Origin: Verrucomicrobiaceae bacterium | GTDB lineage: Bacteria > Verrucomicrobiota > Verrucomicrobiia > Verrucomicrobiales > Verrucomicrobiaceae | Direction: 5' to 3' | Assembly (NCBI GenBank): GCA_947507875.1 | Contig: CANNQP010000018.1 | Coordinates: forward strand, 17,380 to 81,379 | Length of the DNA stretch: 64,000 nt | Shown: positions 1-10,007 of the stretch, one piece after another | How the letters are laid out: each line of letters opens with the position of its first letter | How positions within the stretch are numbered: the stretch's first letter is position 1 | Program-made: the position numbers and the translations under genes | Notes under the pieces: model-generated | Database searches by the model: none | What the model was told of the DNA's origin: nothing | The model's input: only the letters and a program-made list of their open reading frames with translations

Positions 1-444
1 ACCTCCGTTCATGATTTGCTATACAACTTGGTCGAGCTTTTTACCCCTGCGGCCGAGGATCGAGGGCTGACCTTGGGCATCAAGCAGGGCTTGGATTTGG
101 TGCTTAACATTGACCGTGAATTGATCAATCAGGCGATCTCAAACCTGCTGGACAATGCCTTGGCCTATACGCCGCGTGGAGGGCGCATCACCTTGCGCTG
201 GCAGGCTGAGGGCACGGGGGCTGTGCTCTTTGTCGAAGACACGGGCCCTGGGGTGCATCCCGAAGAAATGGAGATGATCTGGGAGCGCTACAATCGTGGC
301 TCTTCGATTTTCACCCGTCACCCGGGGATTGGGCTTGGGCTCAGCCTCGTTCGTGCCATTGCGATGTCCCATGGAGGCAGCGTCGGGGTGATGAACCGAG
401 TCACGGGCGGAGCTAGCTTTTGGGTGCGTTTGCCGCAGTGTTAA
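1..444 (+). CDS. Sensor histidine kinase, C-terminal part (5' end outside window)
   Basis: The gene is open at the left edge, so only about 147 C-terminal residues are visible. They form the ATP-binding (HATPase_c) domain of a two-component sensor kinase. The N box reads INQAISNLLDNALAYTP, the G1 box VEDTGPGV, the F box IWERYNR and the G2 box GIGLGLSLVRAI, in the usual order and spacing. The protein ends shortly after the last strand, so no receiver domain follows. The dimerisation domain, phosphorylated His and sensor domain lie upstream and cannot be judged. The partner regulator is probably further upstream (inference). The family call is secure; the signal sensed is unknown. Confidence 0.9.
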   Translation, partial: TSVHDLLYNLVELFTPAAEDRGLTLGIKQGLDLVLNIDRELINQAISNLLDNALAYTPRGGRITLRWQAEGTGAVLFVEDTGPGVHPEEMEMIWERYNRGSSIFTRHPGIGLGLSLVRAIAMSHGGSVGVMNRVTGGASFWVRLPQC

Positions 445-623
445 TGGCTACGGCCTTCCTTCGGCCGGTGTAAACCGTTGTCCTGAGTCATCATCGAATG
501 CGTCGATAAAAAAGCGCAGGTTGCGATCATCAATGCCCCCAAGTTGCTGTTGAGAAAGGGCGAGCGGTGCCTCGTCTGAGTTCTTTCTTGCCTGGAGCTT
601 TGAGCCGTTCCATAAGGCCCGCC

Positions 624-1028
624 ATGCCTTCTCAAGCCTTCCTTCTCGGCCAAGCCTTTCTTCAGGAAAATGCCACAAAGCCTGGTGTCATGACCACAGC
701 TAGTGGCTTGCAATACCTCGTGCTGCAGGAGGGTTCGGGCAAACATCCGAGAAAAACAGACACCGTTGTGGTGAACTACCGCGGCACTCTCCTGAACGGG
801 GTCGAGTTTGACAGCAGCTATCTTGCTGGGCGTGAACCGGCGGAGTTTCCGCTGAACCGTGTGATCAAGGGGTGGACAGAGGGCCTGCAACTCATGAAGG
901 AAGGTGCCAAGTTCCGATTTTTCATTCCTTCAAACCTAGCCTACGGCTCTAGGGGCGCGGGTCTGGACATCGGCCCAGACGAGACGCTGATCTTCGAAGT
1001 GGAGTTGTTGAAAGTCTGGGAAGACTGA
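624..1028 (+). CDS. FKBP-type peptidyl-prolyl cis-trans isomerase
   Basis: This is a single-domain FKBP isomerase of the Mip/FkpA kind, which catalyses proline cis-trans isomerisation during protein folding. The core has VVVNYRGTLLNGVEFDSS, the loop FPLNRVIKGWTEGLQLMKEG and the end FIPSNLAYGSRGAG...LIFEVELLKV, matching the FKBP fold through its last strand. The short lead with AFLQENATKPGV matches the linker before FKBP domains in Mip-like proteins. I prefer the ATG at 624, which has AAGG about seven bases upstream. A GTG at 567, also with a purine-rich site (AAAGGG), would add 19 residues. No signal peptide is evident from either start, so it is probably cytoplasmic. It is a solo gene between a sensor kinase and a convergent PHP gene. 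Confidence 0.9.
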   Translation: MPSQAFLLGQAFLQENATKPGVMTTASGLQYLVLQEGSGKHPRKTDTVVVNYRGTLLNGVEFDSSYLAGREPAEFPLNRVIKGWTEGLQLMKEGAKFRFFIPSNLAYGSRGAGLDIGPDETLIFEVELLKVWED

Positions 1029-1046
1029 GCTGATGTCGGTTGACCG

Positions 1047-2486
1047 TCAGGCATTCGCATCGGCTGCCTTTTTGATGCTTGAGATCACGTCGCTGATTTT
1101 TAGATCGATACGCTGACGCTTCTTGAAGTAGCTGACTTCTTCGTAGCCGGCTTCGACTAGATTGTTCAGCGCCGTGACAAAATGCTCTCCCACGCGCGGG
1201 GCTTTGTGGGCATCGCTACCAATGACAACCGGGATTTTACGCTCCGCCATCATGCGCAGCATTTCATTGCCAGGGTTCATCTCGCTGTAGCTCTTGTTCA
1301 GGCCCGAGGTATTCAGCTCCATGGCCACACCGGTCTTTGCGATACGGTCCAGGACCGAGGCGACCGTGTTTTTGATGATGGCAAAGCACCAGCTGTCTGG
1401 GTGATAGTTTTTCACCAGATCCGGGTGAGCGACGCAGTCATAAAGACCGGTTTCTGCGCTGACCGCCAGATGGTCAAAGTAAGTGCGGCGGAAGCCCTCA
1501 ATGGTGCCCTGCTCAAACTTATTCAGGTACTCCTTAGCCTGCCAGTGTAGCCCGCCTAGGCAGTAGTCGAACTCAGCCCGCTGATGCAGGCCTTCGATGT
1601 ATTTTTCATAGCCAGGAAAGAACTCGCTCTCGATACCGAGGCAGACATCCAGCTTGCCGGCGTAGGCTTCTTTTGCTCGCTGAACGAGGGATAGGTAGAG
1701 ATCGAATTCGCCCTCTGCCATGCGCACGGTAGGCCAAAAGCCATCTGGCATCGGGCAATGGCAGGTGAAGATGATGCCCTTCAGCCCTGCTTTGACACCC
1801 TGGGCACAGTATTCTTCAGGCTCACCCCAGGCATGCTTGCACAGCGGGGTGTGCATGTGAGAGTCGTAGTAAAGCGCACCTGATTTGGTTGCCACGGGTT
1901 TCTCGGTGGAGATGACGGGCGGCTTGGGCGGGGCAATCGGCTCTCCTGCGGTGACGGCCAGCACGGACTTGGCAGCAGCGGATTTGGCAGCAGCTTTCGT
2001 CGAAGGAGCTGGGACAGATTTGGTTGAAGGCGCGACCCCTTTTTCGGCAGCTGCAACCCCAGCGGGAACGGGGTTAGGGGCGACCGGGTTTGGTTTTGGG
2101 GTGGCGACTTTTTTGGCAGGTGCTGCCGGGGCGGGAGCCACTGCCTTTTTCACTGGCTGAGCAGGAGGCTTCTTCGTCGGGGGAAGGGGGGGCACGCTTT
2201 TGGATGCCGGAGTTGGCTTTTTTTTGACGGCCTGACTCGGGGCTGCCTTTTTCACCGGTGCTTTCGTGCCTCCTTTGGCCGCGGGCTTCTTTTGAGGTGC
2301 CTTTTTCGCAGGAGCGGGCTTCGCGACAGTCCTGGGCTTTTTCTTGGCCACTGGGATTGTTTTTTTCACCGGGGCTTTAGCCGCAGATTTGCCTTTCGGC
2401 TTCGGAGCCGGTTTCGCGGCGGGTTTGCGTGAAGCTGTCTTTGCGGCAGCCTTGGCCTTTTTGTTCTGGGTTTTGCTTTTGCTCAC
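1047..2486 (-). CDS. PHP-domain phosphoesterase (histidinol-phosphatase-like) with a long Lys/Ala/Pro-rich N-terminal tail
   Basis: The protein has 479 residues. Residues 1-205 are almost only K, A, P, V, S and T, with KKAPQKKPAAKGG-type repeats like histone H1 or bacterial AlgP/HctB tails. Residues about 206-479 are a PHP hydrolase: the metal-binding start is HMH (His210, His212), followed by FTCHCPMP, a GIESEFFPGYE acidic site, GGLHW, AHPDLV and a GSDAH end, as in HisJ-type histidinol phosphatase. The GTG at 2486 has a strong GGGAGG ribosome-binding site eight bases upstream, so the basic tail is really translated. PHP enzymes of this class remove phosphate from small substrates; whether this one acts in histidine synthesis is unclear, since no his genes are near. 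The tail may bind DNA, RNA or polyphosphate (inference). The start overlaps the stop of the small gene upstream. Confidence 0.8.
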   Translation of the reverse strand: MSKSKTQNKKAKAAAKTASRKPAAKPAPKPKGKSAAKAPVKKTIPVAKKKPRTVAKPAPAKKAPQKKPAAKGGTKAPVKKAAPSQAVKKKPTPASKSVPPLPPTKKPPAQPVKKAVAPAPAAPAKKVATPKPNPVAPNPVPAGVAAAEKGVAPSTKSVPAPSTKAAAKSAAAKSVLAVTAGEPIAPPKPPVISTEKPVATKSGALYYDSHMHTPLCKHAWGEPEEYCAQGVKAGLKGIIFTCHCPMPDGFWPTVRMAEGEFDLYLSLVQRAKEAYAGKLDVCLGIESEFFPGYEKYIEGLHQRAEFDYCLGGLHWQAKEYLNKFEQGTIEGFRRTYFDHLAVSAETGLYDCVAHPDLVKNYHPDSWCFAIIKNTVASVLDRIAKTGVAMELNTSGLNKSYSEMNPGNEMLRMMAERKIPVVIGSDAHKAPRVGEHFVTALNNLVEAGYEEVSYFKKRQRIDLKISDVISSIKKAADANA

Positions 2487-2734
2487 GTAGGGTTCCTCCC
2501 GGGTATTGGATGCTCAGCCTGCCTTCCTGGTCCGCTCGTGCCCTCGGCATTTCCTTCGAAATGCTGAGGTGCAGTGCGCGGACCGATCTGGTCCACTTCA
2601 GTGATGAGCACATAGATGACGGACGCAACGGTCAAGACCAAAGTCATGCATCCCGTGAATTTCGCGGCTAGCGCTAAAATCTTATGTCGCCGCCTGAGGC
2701 GTGCGGAGAGGGGCTTGATGGTGTGAGCACTCAT
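2483..2734 (-). CDS. Small hypothetical membrane protein
   Basis: This is an 83-residue reading frame with a basic N-terminus (LSARLRRRHK), one hydrophobic stretch at about residues 20-46 (LALAAKFTGC...VIYVLI) and a polar, low-complexity end. One membrane span with the N-terminus inside is likely. Its stop codon overlaps the GTG start of the PHP gene downstream, a pattern of translational coupling, which is the main reason for calling it. No clear Shine-Dalgarno sequence is seen before its ATG. I do not recognise a family; the polar tail could also be non-coding sequence read by chance. Confidence 0.4.
   Translation of the reverse strand: MSAHTIKPLSARLRRRHKILALAAKFTGCMTLVLTVASVIYVLITEVDQIGPRTAPQHFEGNAEGTSGPGRQAEHPIPGRNPT
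2495..2500 (-). promoter_or_regulatory. Ribosome-binding site of the PHP gene
   Basis: On the minus strand this reads GGGAGG, eight bases before the GTG at 2486. It decides the start of the PHP gene and shows that the unusual basic tail is part of the protein. It lies inside the end of the small upstream gene. Confidence 0.65.
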
Positions 2735-2752
2735 GGCCGTGGGTCAGTCTGC

Positions 2753-2827
2753 TGGAGCCGAAGGCGGGAATCGAACCCGCGACCCGCGCATTACGAATGC
2801 GCTGCTCTACCGCTGAGCTACTTCGGC
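2753..2827 (-). tRNA. tRNA-Thr (anticodon CGT)
   Basis: Read on the minus strand, this 75-base gene folds into a full cloverleaf. The acceptor stem is GCCGAAG/CTTCGGC, the D arm starts TAGCTCAGCGGTAGAGC, and the anticodon stem GCGCA/TGCGC encloses the loop TTCGTAA with anticodon CGT. The T arm is GCGGGTTCGATTCCCGC. The terminal CCA is encoded after discriminator T. It decodes the threonine codon ACG. Confidence 0.95.
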
Positions 2828-2977
2828 CTTTGCGAAGGAAAAACGCCGGATTTGCTCTATATCTGCCCGCCAAGCTTTGTCATACGCTTTCTGCAAAACC
2901 GGATTTTTTTCCCGGCTGGTTAGGCGCCGTGGTGGAATTTTGGCTTTAGACAAAGCGTTATTCATGCTGGATCCACC

Positions 2978-3178
2978 ATGCTTTTTCTGACCCCGCCCTC
3001 CACGCCTTATGCCGAATTCCAGGCAGAATTGGCGGAAATCCACCGCCACAAGTGGCTCGTCAGTGAGAAAGAAGGACGCGATGTCGGCTTCGAACGTGCC
3101 CTGACCGAATGGGTCGAGCTCTATCGGGAAAAGTGGCGTCGAGCCAGGGAACTGGCCCAACAGACCAAGGGCGTGTGA
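2978..3178 (+). CDS. Small conserved-looking hypothetical protein
   Basis: This is a 66-residue, charged, helical protein without signal peptide or membrane span. The middle reads IHRHKWLVSEKEGRDVGFE, which resembles the HKW-x-SE-x-GRDVG pattern I associate with small planctomycete/verrucomicrobial proteins and with part of DUF4032 proteins; this is from memory and unproven. It lies alone between the tRNA and the convergent glpX gene. Codon use looks normal for the region. The function is unknown. Confidence 0.55.
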   Translation: MLFLTPPSTPYAEFQAELAEIHRHKWLVSEKEGRDVGFERALTEWVELYREKWRRARELAQQTKGV

Positions 3179-3193
3179 GTTGGCCTGGAGCCA

Positions 3194-4264
3194 TCAGCAT
3201 GGCGGTTGCGAATCGCCACGCAAAGGCACCACTTTGCGATCTAGGTCATGACTGGCATGAATCCGCCGCACCGTGCCGCTGCGTGCCCGCATGAGGATGC
3301 TCCAGGTCTCGACCCGGCGTCCGATCATGCGCACGCCAGGCAGCAGCGGGCTATCGCTAATGCCCGTCGCACAAAAGAGGGCACTCTCGCCCTGCACGAG
3401 GTCATCGCTGCGCCACAGCGCGGACATTTCCTCGGGCCCGACCTCAGACGCGACTTGGGCGCGGTGCGTTTCATCATGGAACCACATGCGCACGTCCATG
3501 TCGCCTCCCAGGCACTTCAGTGCGGCAGCGGCTAGCACGGCTTCTGGGCTGCCGCCCATGCCGACGTACAGATCCACTCCGCTCTGCGGCAGGGAAGGGG
3601 CGACCGCTGCGGTGATGTCGCCATCGGTAATCATGCGCAGCGCGGCTCCGGTTTGTCTGACCTGCTGAATGATGCCTGCGTGACGGGGACGGTCCATCGT
3701 GACCACCACCACATCCCGCACGTGCTTGTCCAAGACCTCTGCCACGAGCTTGATGACCTCTCCCAGCGGACGATCCAGCAGGGGATCCCCCCCGCTGCCT
3801 TGGATGGCTTTTCGCACCGCAGGCCCATAAGCCAGCTTGTGGCTGTAAAAGCTCGGGATGTTTTTCATCCCACACGGTGCGCCCTCAGGCACCTGAGCCG
3901 CTGCCATCACGGAGATGCTGTTCGGTGTGCCTTTGGCGATGTTGGTGGTGCCGTCGATGGGATCAAGCGCGATGTCAAAACGCGGCGCTCCTGGCTTCCA
4001 AGTGCCCAGGTGTTCGCCGACAAAGATGCCCGGCGCGTTGTCCTTGATGCCCTCGCCAATGACCACTTTGCCGCAGATGTCGAGTATATCAAAGACGCCA
4101 TAGATCGCCTCGCAGGCGGCTGCATCGGCCAGTTCTTTTTCCCCACGACCAAGCCAATGTACCGCCTGAAGCGCTGCATTCTCCGTGGCGCGCACGAATT
4201 CAAACTCAAGCAAGCGTTCAAGGTCCAGGGGACTGCGCAGAGGAGGAAGACCGGTCGGATTCAT
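3194..4264 (-). CDS. glpX: Fructose-1,6-bisphosphatase, class II
   Basis: GlpX hydrolyses fructose 1,6-bisphosphate to fructose 6-phosphate in gluconeogenesis (some homologues also act on sedoheptulose 1,7-bisphosphate). The 356-residue protein is slightly longer than the usual 320-340. The inositol-phosphatase-like metal site is plain: the GEG of VVIGEGIKDNAPG at about 70-72 and DPIDGTTNIAKGTPNS at about 101. Later come GDITAAVAP and GMGGSPEAVLAAAALKCLGG, typical of the family. No signal peptide is present, so it acts in the cytoplasm. It is transcribed away from the divergent secreted esterase and ends convergent with the small gene at 2978. Confidence 0.95.
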   Translation of the reverse strand: MNPTGLPPLRSPLDLERLLEFEFVRATENAALQAVHWLGRGEKELADAAACEAIYGVFDILDICGKVVIGEGIKDNAPGIFVGEHLGTWKPGAPRFDIALDPIDGTTNIAKGTPNSISVMAAAQVPEGAPCGMKNIPSFYSHKLAYGPAVRKAIQGSGGDPLLDRPLGEVIKLVAEVLDKHVRDVVVVTMDRPRHAGIIQQVRQTGAALRMITDGDITAAVAPSLPQSGVDLYVGMGGSPEAVLAAAALKCLGGDMDVRMWFHDETHRAQVASEVGPEEMSALWRSDDLVQGESALFCATGISDSPLLPGVRMIGRRVETWSILMRARSGTVRRIHASHDLDRKVVPLRGDSQPPC

Positions 4265-4433
4265 GAAGGGCGGTGGTTGGATTGGAGCCGTCTAGAAGAA
4301 GCGCAAAGAACTCCCTTTGGGAAGAGCGGGCAATCGGTCTTGATCAAAAATCCGCTGTCCGCTCCGTCCACTTCAGCTACTGCCAGTTCGGGGGTCATGG
4401 AAGAAAGGGGCGCTCCTGCGCGTTCGAGCTGCT

Positions 4434-5411
4434 GTGAAATTCCCTCCTTTTGGCCATCTGTTGCTCGCACTCATCGGCACCTCGCTTGCCCTTGCTCAGA
4501 CCCCACCGTCCCGAGTAACAGTCCCGGCTCCGGCCAAGCCCAAGGTCAGCCGTCCTCCCACTCACGCGAATGTCGCCTATGGCGCTCACGAGCGTCAGGT
4601 GCTCGACTTTTATCAAGCCAGCTCGGCCAAGCCTACCCCTCTGCTTTTTTTCATCCATGGGGGTGGTTGGGTCACAGGAGACAAAGCCAACCCGGGTGAG
4701 CTCGAGACCTGCCTTCGTGCGGGCATCTCCGTCGTGTCCATCAACTACCGCTACGCCTGGCAGGCGCAGCTGGCCGGTGTCATGCCGCCCGTGCAGTGGC
4801 CGCTGGAAGATGCCGCCCGCGCGCTGCAATTCGTCCGCAGCAAAGCTCGTGAATGGAACCTGGATAAGCAACGCATCGCTGCCAGTGGCGGCTCTGCTGG
4901 TGCCTGCAGCAGCCTTTACCTCGCTTTTCATGACGACCTCGCTGACCCCACCAGCCCTGATCCCATCGCCCGCGAATCCACGCGGCTCTGGTGCGCTGCG
5001 GTCAATGGTGCGCAGACCTCCCTCGATCCCAAGCAGCTCATCGAATGGACCCCGAACAGCCGCTACGGCGGTCATGCCTTCGGCTTCATGGACCCCAACA
5101 ATCTCAAAACGCGTGACACACGCTTCGCGGAGTTTTTGGCGAAGCGCGAATCCGTGCTGAAGTGGATTCAAACGTATTCGCCCTACGAACACGTCAGCGC
5201 AGGTGACCCACCCGTTTACCTTCGTTACAATGACCAGCCTGCTCTCGGCCAGCCGCAAAAAGATCCCACGCACACCTCGAACTACGGCCTCCCGCTTCAG
5301 GCACACTGCCGCCAACTCGGCGTCGAATGCGAACTCGCCTACCCCGGAGCCCCTGACGTCAAACACCGCACCCTCGCCGATTTCCTCATCGCCCGACTCC
5401 TAGCTCCCTGA
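4434..5411 (+). CDS. Secreted alpha/beta-hydrolase (esterase/lipase, BD-FAE/Aes-like)
   Basis: A 325-residue exported esterase starting at GTG. Residues 1-22 are a signal peptide ending LALAQ. The oxyanion region is FFIHGGGWVTGD and the nucleophile elbow is ASGGSAGAC (Ser in GGSAG), the pattern of the hormone-sensitive-lipase/BD-FAE group. The catalytic His is probably in APDVKHRTLADF near the C-terminus. The acid residue is not assigned with certainty. Such enzymes commonly deacetylate or demethylate plant polysaccharides or other small esters; the substrate here is unknown. It is a single gene, and the remnant of a Fic gene follows directly after its stop. Confidence 0.85.
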   Translation: MKFPPFGHLLLALIGTSLALAQTPPSRVTVPAPAKPKVSRPPTHANVAYGAHERQVLDFYQASSAKPTPLLFFIHGGGWVTGDKANPGELETCLRAGISVVSINYRYAWQAQLAGVMPPVQWPLEDAARALQFVRSKAREWNLDKQRIAASGGSAGACSSLYLAFHDDLADPTSPDPIARESTRLWCAAVNGAQTSLDPKQLIEWTPNSRYGGHAFGFMDPNNLKTRDTRFAEFLAKRESVLKWIQTYSPYEHVSAGDPPVYLRYNDQPALGQPQKDPTHTSNYGLPLQAHCRQLGVECELAYPGAPDVKHRTLADFLIARLLAP

Positions 5412-5416
5412 AGCAG

Positions 5417-5477
5417 CATAGCGCAGCCCGGTGAAGTCGTTCAGCACCTCGCGGCTTGACCGTCGGTCCGCCGCCGC
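5417..5477 (-). pseudogene. Fragment of a second Fic-family gene
   Basis: These 61 bases match positions 6292-6352 of the intact Fic gene downstream at 55 of 61 positions by my hand alignment, in the same orientation. Read on the minus strand it still encodes SSREVLNDFTGLRY against SSREVLNYFAGLRY in the intact gene. The differences partly keep amino-acid type, so this looks like the remains of a diverged paralogue rather than a recent copy. No start, Fic motif or long frame remains around it. Confidence 0.7.
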
Positions 5478-5569
5478 GTGCATGGGCGCGGGCACTTCGG
5501 TGTCGGTGTGGACCTATTTCAGCAGGCGATTAATGACGGTTTATTACCGTGTTAATGACGAGCTGGCTT

Positions 5570-6574
5570 CTACTTCTTCAGTGAGTAGCGCCCAGTCTTC
5601 TTGCCTCCGGTTCTCTCGATCAACCCGGCGTCGAGGAGTGGTTGCAGCAGGCCCATGGCACCTTGCCTGGAGACGCCGAGGGTTTCCCAAAGTTCGGAAG
5701 GGGCCATGCTGCCGTGGTCGGCGAGCAGTTTGAGCAGTTGCTCCTGCCGAGGGCGAAGCACGAGTTTTCCGGGTGACTGGCGGCTGATGCTTTGCACGCG
5801 CAGCCAGGTGCGCTCCAGCGTCTGTCGCAGGCCGACGGCGCAGTATTCCAGCCAGCCGGAGAGGTCTTCCCCGGCCAGTCGGACCGCATCGAGGGCACGA
5901 TAGTAGCCCGGGCGGTCTTCCCAGAAGTATTCGTCCACGCTGAAGATGTGATGGCTGTCGAAGCCGCGGCGATACAGCTCCCACAGGCCCAGCGCACGGC
6001 CCGTGCGTCCGTTGCCATCGGCGAAGGGATGGATGTGCTCGAACTGGTAGTGCAGAATCGCCGAGCTGAGCACCGGAGACAGCCCGGTGGCCTTCGTGTT
6101 CCACCAGTCGAGCAGTTCAAACATCAGCCCGGAAACATCCGCCGCCGGTGGAGGCACATGACGGCCCACGCGCACGGCGATGCTGCGGTAGCGGCCCGCC
6201 TCGCCCTGGTCCATGACGCTGTCGGCCAGCAGGCGATGCAGTTCAAAGAGGTCCTCATGCCGGATTTTCTTCTTCCGGGCATTCTTTTCGACATACCGCA
6301 GCCCGGCGAAGTAGTTCAGCACCTCGCGGCTCGATCGGCGGTCCGCCGCCGCCAGCTCGCGGCCTTCCTCAAGCGCCCGCACCTGCTCTAGGGTCAGCGG
6401 ATTGCCCTCAATCGCCGTGGAGGCATGGCCGTTGCGAGTTCGCGTGTCTTTCTGCAACGCCGGAATCCACGACACCGATACCGCCGCGCCCTGAATGCGT
6501 TCCCGGAGCACCGCGATCTCCTCCACCAACGAAAGCAGGCGGGCGCTGATGGTGAATTGCGGTTCGTAAGCCAT
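5570..6574 (-). CDS. Fic/DOC-family protein (AMP transferase) with C-terminal winged helix
   Basis: Fic enzymes transfer AMP or other nucleotide parts to hydroxyl side chains of target proteins. The full motif HPFADGNGRTGR sits at residues 182-193, with the catalytic His first. Residues 52-58, STAIEGN, are the inhibitory helix motif (S/T)xxxE(G/N), placed before the Fic core, as in self-inhibited class II Fic proteins. From about residue 275 a winged-helix region (APSELWETLGVSRQGAMGLL) probably binds DNA. No membrane part is present. The start ATG at 6574 is preceded by three TTGACT-type repeats, suggesting self-regulation (inference). No separate antitoxin gene is adjacent, consistent with the internal inhibitor. 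A fragment of a related gene lies beyond its 3' end. The target protein is unknown. Confidence 0.92.
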   Translation of the reverse strand: MAYEPQFTISARLLSLVEEIAVLRERIQGAAVSVSWIPALQKDTRTRNGHASTAIEGNPLTLEQVRALEEGRELAAADRRSSREVLNYFAGLRYVEKNARKKKIRHEDLFELHRLLADSVMDQGEAGRYRSIAVRVGRHVPPPAADVSGLMFELLDWWNTKATGLSPVLSSAILHYQFEHIHPFADGNGRTGRALGLWELYRRGFDSHHIFSVDEYFWEDRPGYYRALDAVRLAGEDLSGWLEYCAVGLRQTLERTWLRVQSISRQSPGKLVLRPRQEQLLKLLADHGSMAPSELWETLGVSRQGAMGLLQPLLDAGLIERTGGKKTGRYSLKK

Positions 6575-6579
6575 GAGAA

Positions 6580-6614
6580 TAAGTCAACCATAAGTCAAGT
6601 TGTGAGTCAAGTGG
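6580..6614 (-). promoter_or_regulatory. Three phased TTGACT-type repeats before the Fic start
   Basis: On the minus strand, TTGACTCA, TTGACTTA and TTGACTTA occur in tandem with spacings of 11-12 bases, ending six bases before the Fic ATG. Each TTGACT also resembles a sigma-70 -35 box. One-turn phasing fits a protein bound to one face of the helix, possibly the winged-helix end of the Fic protein itself (inference). Confidence 0.45.
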
Positions 6615-6722
6615 TTGCCCAGAGAGGTCTGGTCTTTTGACGTGCTAGCACCATCAACGGAACGTGGCTGGAACTTAACAGCAGACATTGCATCTCAGGA
6701 TTTACAGCGAATCTGTCATCAT

Positions 6723-7607
6723 ATGAATTCCAACAGACCAATGCTGGCGGATGCGGAGAGTGATCGTGATTTTCACATCGCGCTCCACAACATCGTTACT
6801 GTCTCAAACAGCATGAACGACAAAGACACGGATCGAGTCGGTATGTTGTCGAGTCAGTTGCTTCTACAGTGTGCCATCACTGGCATTACGATTGGAAGTC
6901 TGATCCGCCCTGTATCTCATGAAGGTTTCGGCGACCTGCCGAAACAGTTCACGGTAGTGGATATCCCATCGCTAGCGATATTGACTCGCGGAGTTCTGGA
7001 AACCTTTTTGGTTCACCACCATGTCTGTGTGCAGCAAGTGAGCACCGAGGAGCGGGAGTATCGTCTGCTTTGGTGGGATTGGCATGACGTGTCTGAACGA
7101 ATCAATTCGCTTGAAGGTATTGGCTCAAAAGCCCCCAAACTCAGCGTGTTAAAAAAGCGACGGGATAAGCTGAAAATCACTTTGATGAACCATCCATGGC
7201 ATGGACGGCAATCCTCAACAAAGCACGGCAAAAGTTTGTTCGACGACTTCACAAAAAACAAACCGCCGAAGGATGCTTTCTTGGCTACAAAGTCTGAAAT
7301 GGCGAAGGCTTCAGGAATTCATCCCACCCAGCATTGGATTATCTACAAGAGTCTTTCTCAATACGCACACGCTCAGCCAGTCGCAGTTTCCACTCTTCTC
7401 GGCTTATCGAAAGACAGTCCTGACTTGCAGATGTACGTTCGACCGCTGGCTCGATATGCCACTTCATATCTGCTTTTGATACTTCGAGATTTTCTGAAGC
7501 TCTTCCCACAGGCGCGAAGCTTGGTTAATCAAGACTTCGAACGCCTAGAACAGATATGGACTGGAGTCCACGCAAGTGACCTCAAGTCAGTGAAAACGTT
7601 TCCGTGA
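6723..7607 (+). CDS. DUF5677-like hypothetical protein
   Basis: A soluble protein of 294 residues from the ATG at 6723. An in-frame TTG at 6615 would add 36 residues, but these overlap the Fic promoter and look non-coding. The N-terminal half has LLLQCAITGITIGSL and LAILTRGVLETFLVHHHV, a helical pair with acidic and His residues. The C-terminal half has YKSLSQYAHAQPVAVSTL, like the LS-x-x-H helix of DUF5677 proteins, often discussed as HEPN-like. I call the family tentatively, from memory. The gene is less GC-rich than its neighbours and lies head-to-head with the Fic gene, which suggests acquired accessory DNA. The function is unknown; a defence or toxin-related role is possible but unproven. 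Confidence 0.6.
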   Translation: MNSNRPMLADAESDRDFHIALHNIVTVSNSMNDKDTDRVGMLSSQLLLQCAITGITIGSLIRPVSHEGFGDLPKQFTVVDIPSLAILTRGVLETFLVHHHVCVQQVSTEEREYRLLWWDWHDVSERINSLEGIGSKAPKLSVLKKRRDKLKITLMNHPWHGRQSSTKHGKSLFDDFTKNKPPKDAFLATKSEMAKASGIHPTQHWIIYKSLSQYAHAQPVAVSTLLGLSKDSPDLQMYVRPLARYATSYLLLILRDFLKLFPQARSLVNQDFERLEQIWTGVHASDLKSVKTFP

Positions 7608-7617
7608 TTTAATCGCC

Positions 7618-9846
<2,229 letters not shown>

Positions 9847-10007
9847 TCAGTGGTAGAAAGGCCAATCCCAGGGTCAAGGCACTTCACGACGGACACTCAA
9901 CCGGGGGTCGGCGCTTGCGAGTGGCGATTCATTTCAAGGTCAAACGAAGCAGCACGGCCTAGCCAGTTTGAAGTCGTGAGGCAAACGCTGTTTTGTCCCA
10001 TCGTGTT

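Noticed and set aside
451..467. CGGCC/GGCCG dyad after the sensor kinase
   Set aside because: Only five pairs and no T-run; too weak for a terminator call.
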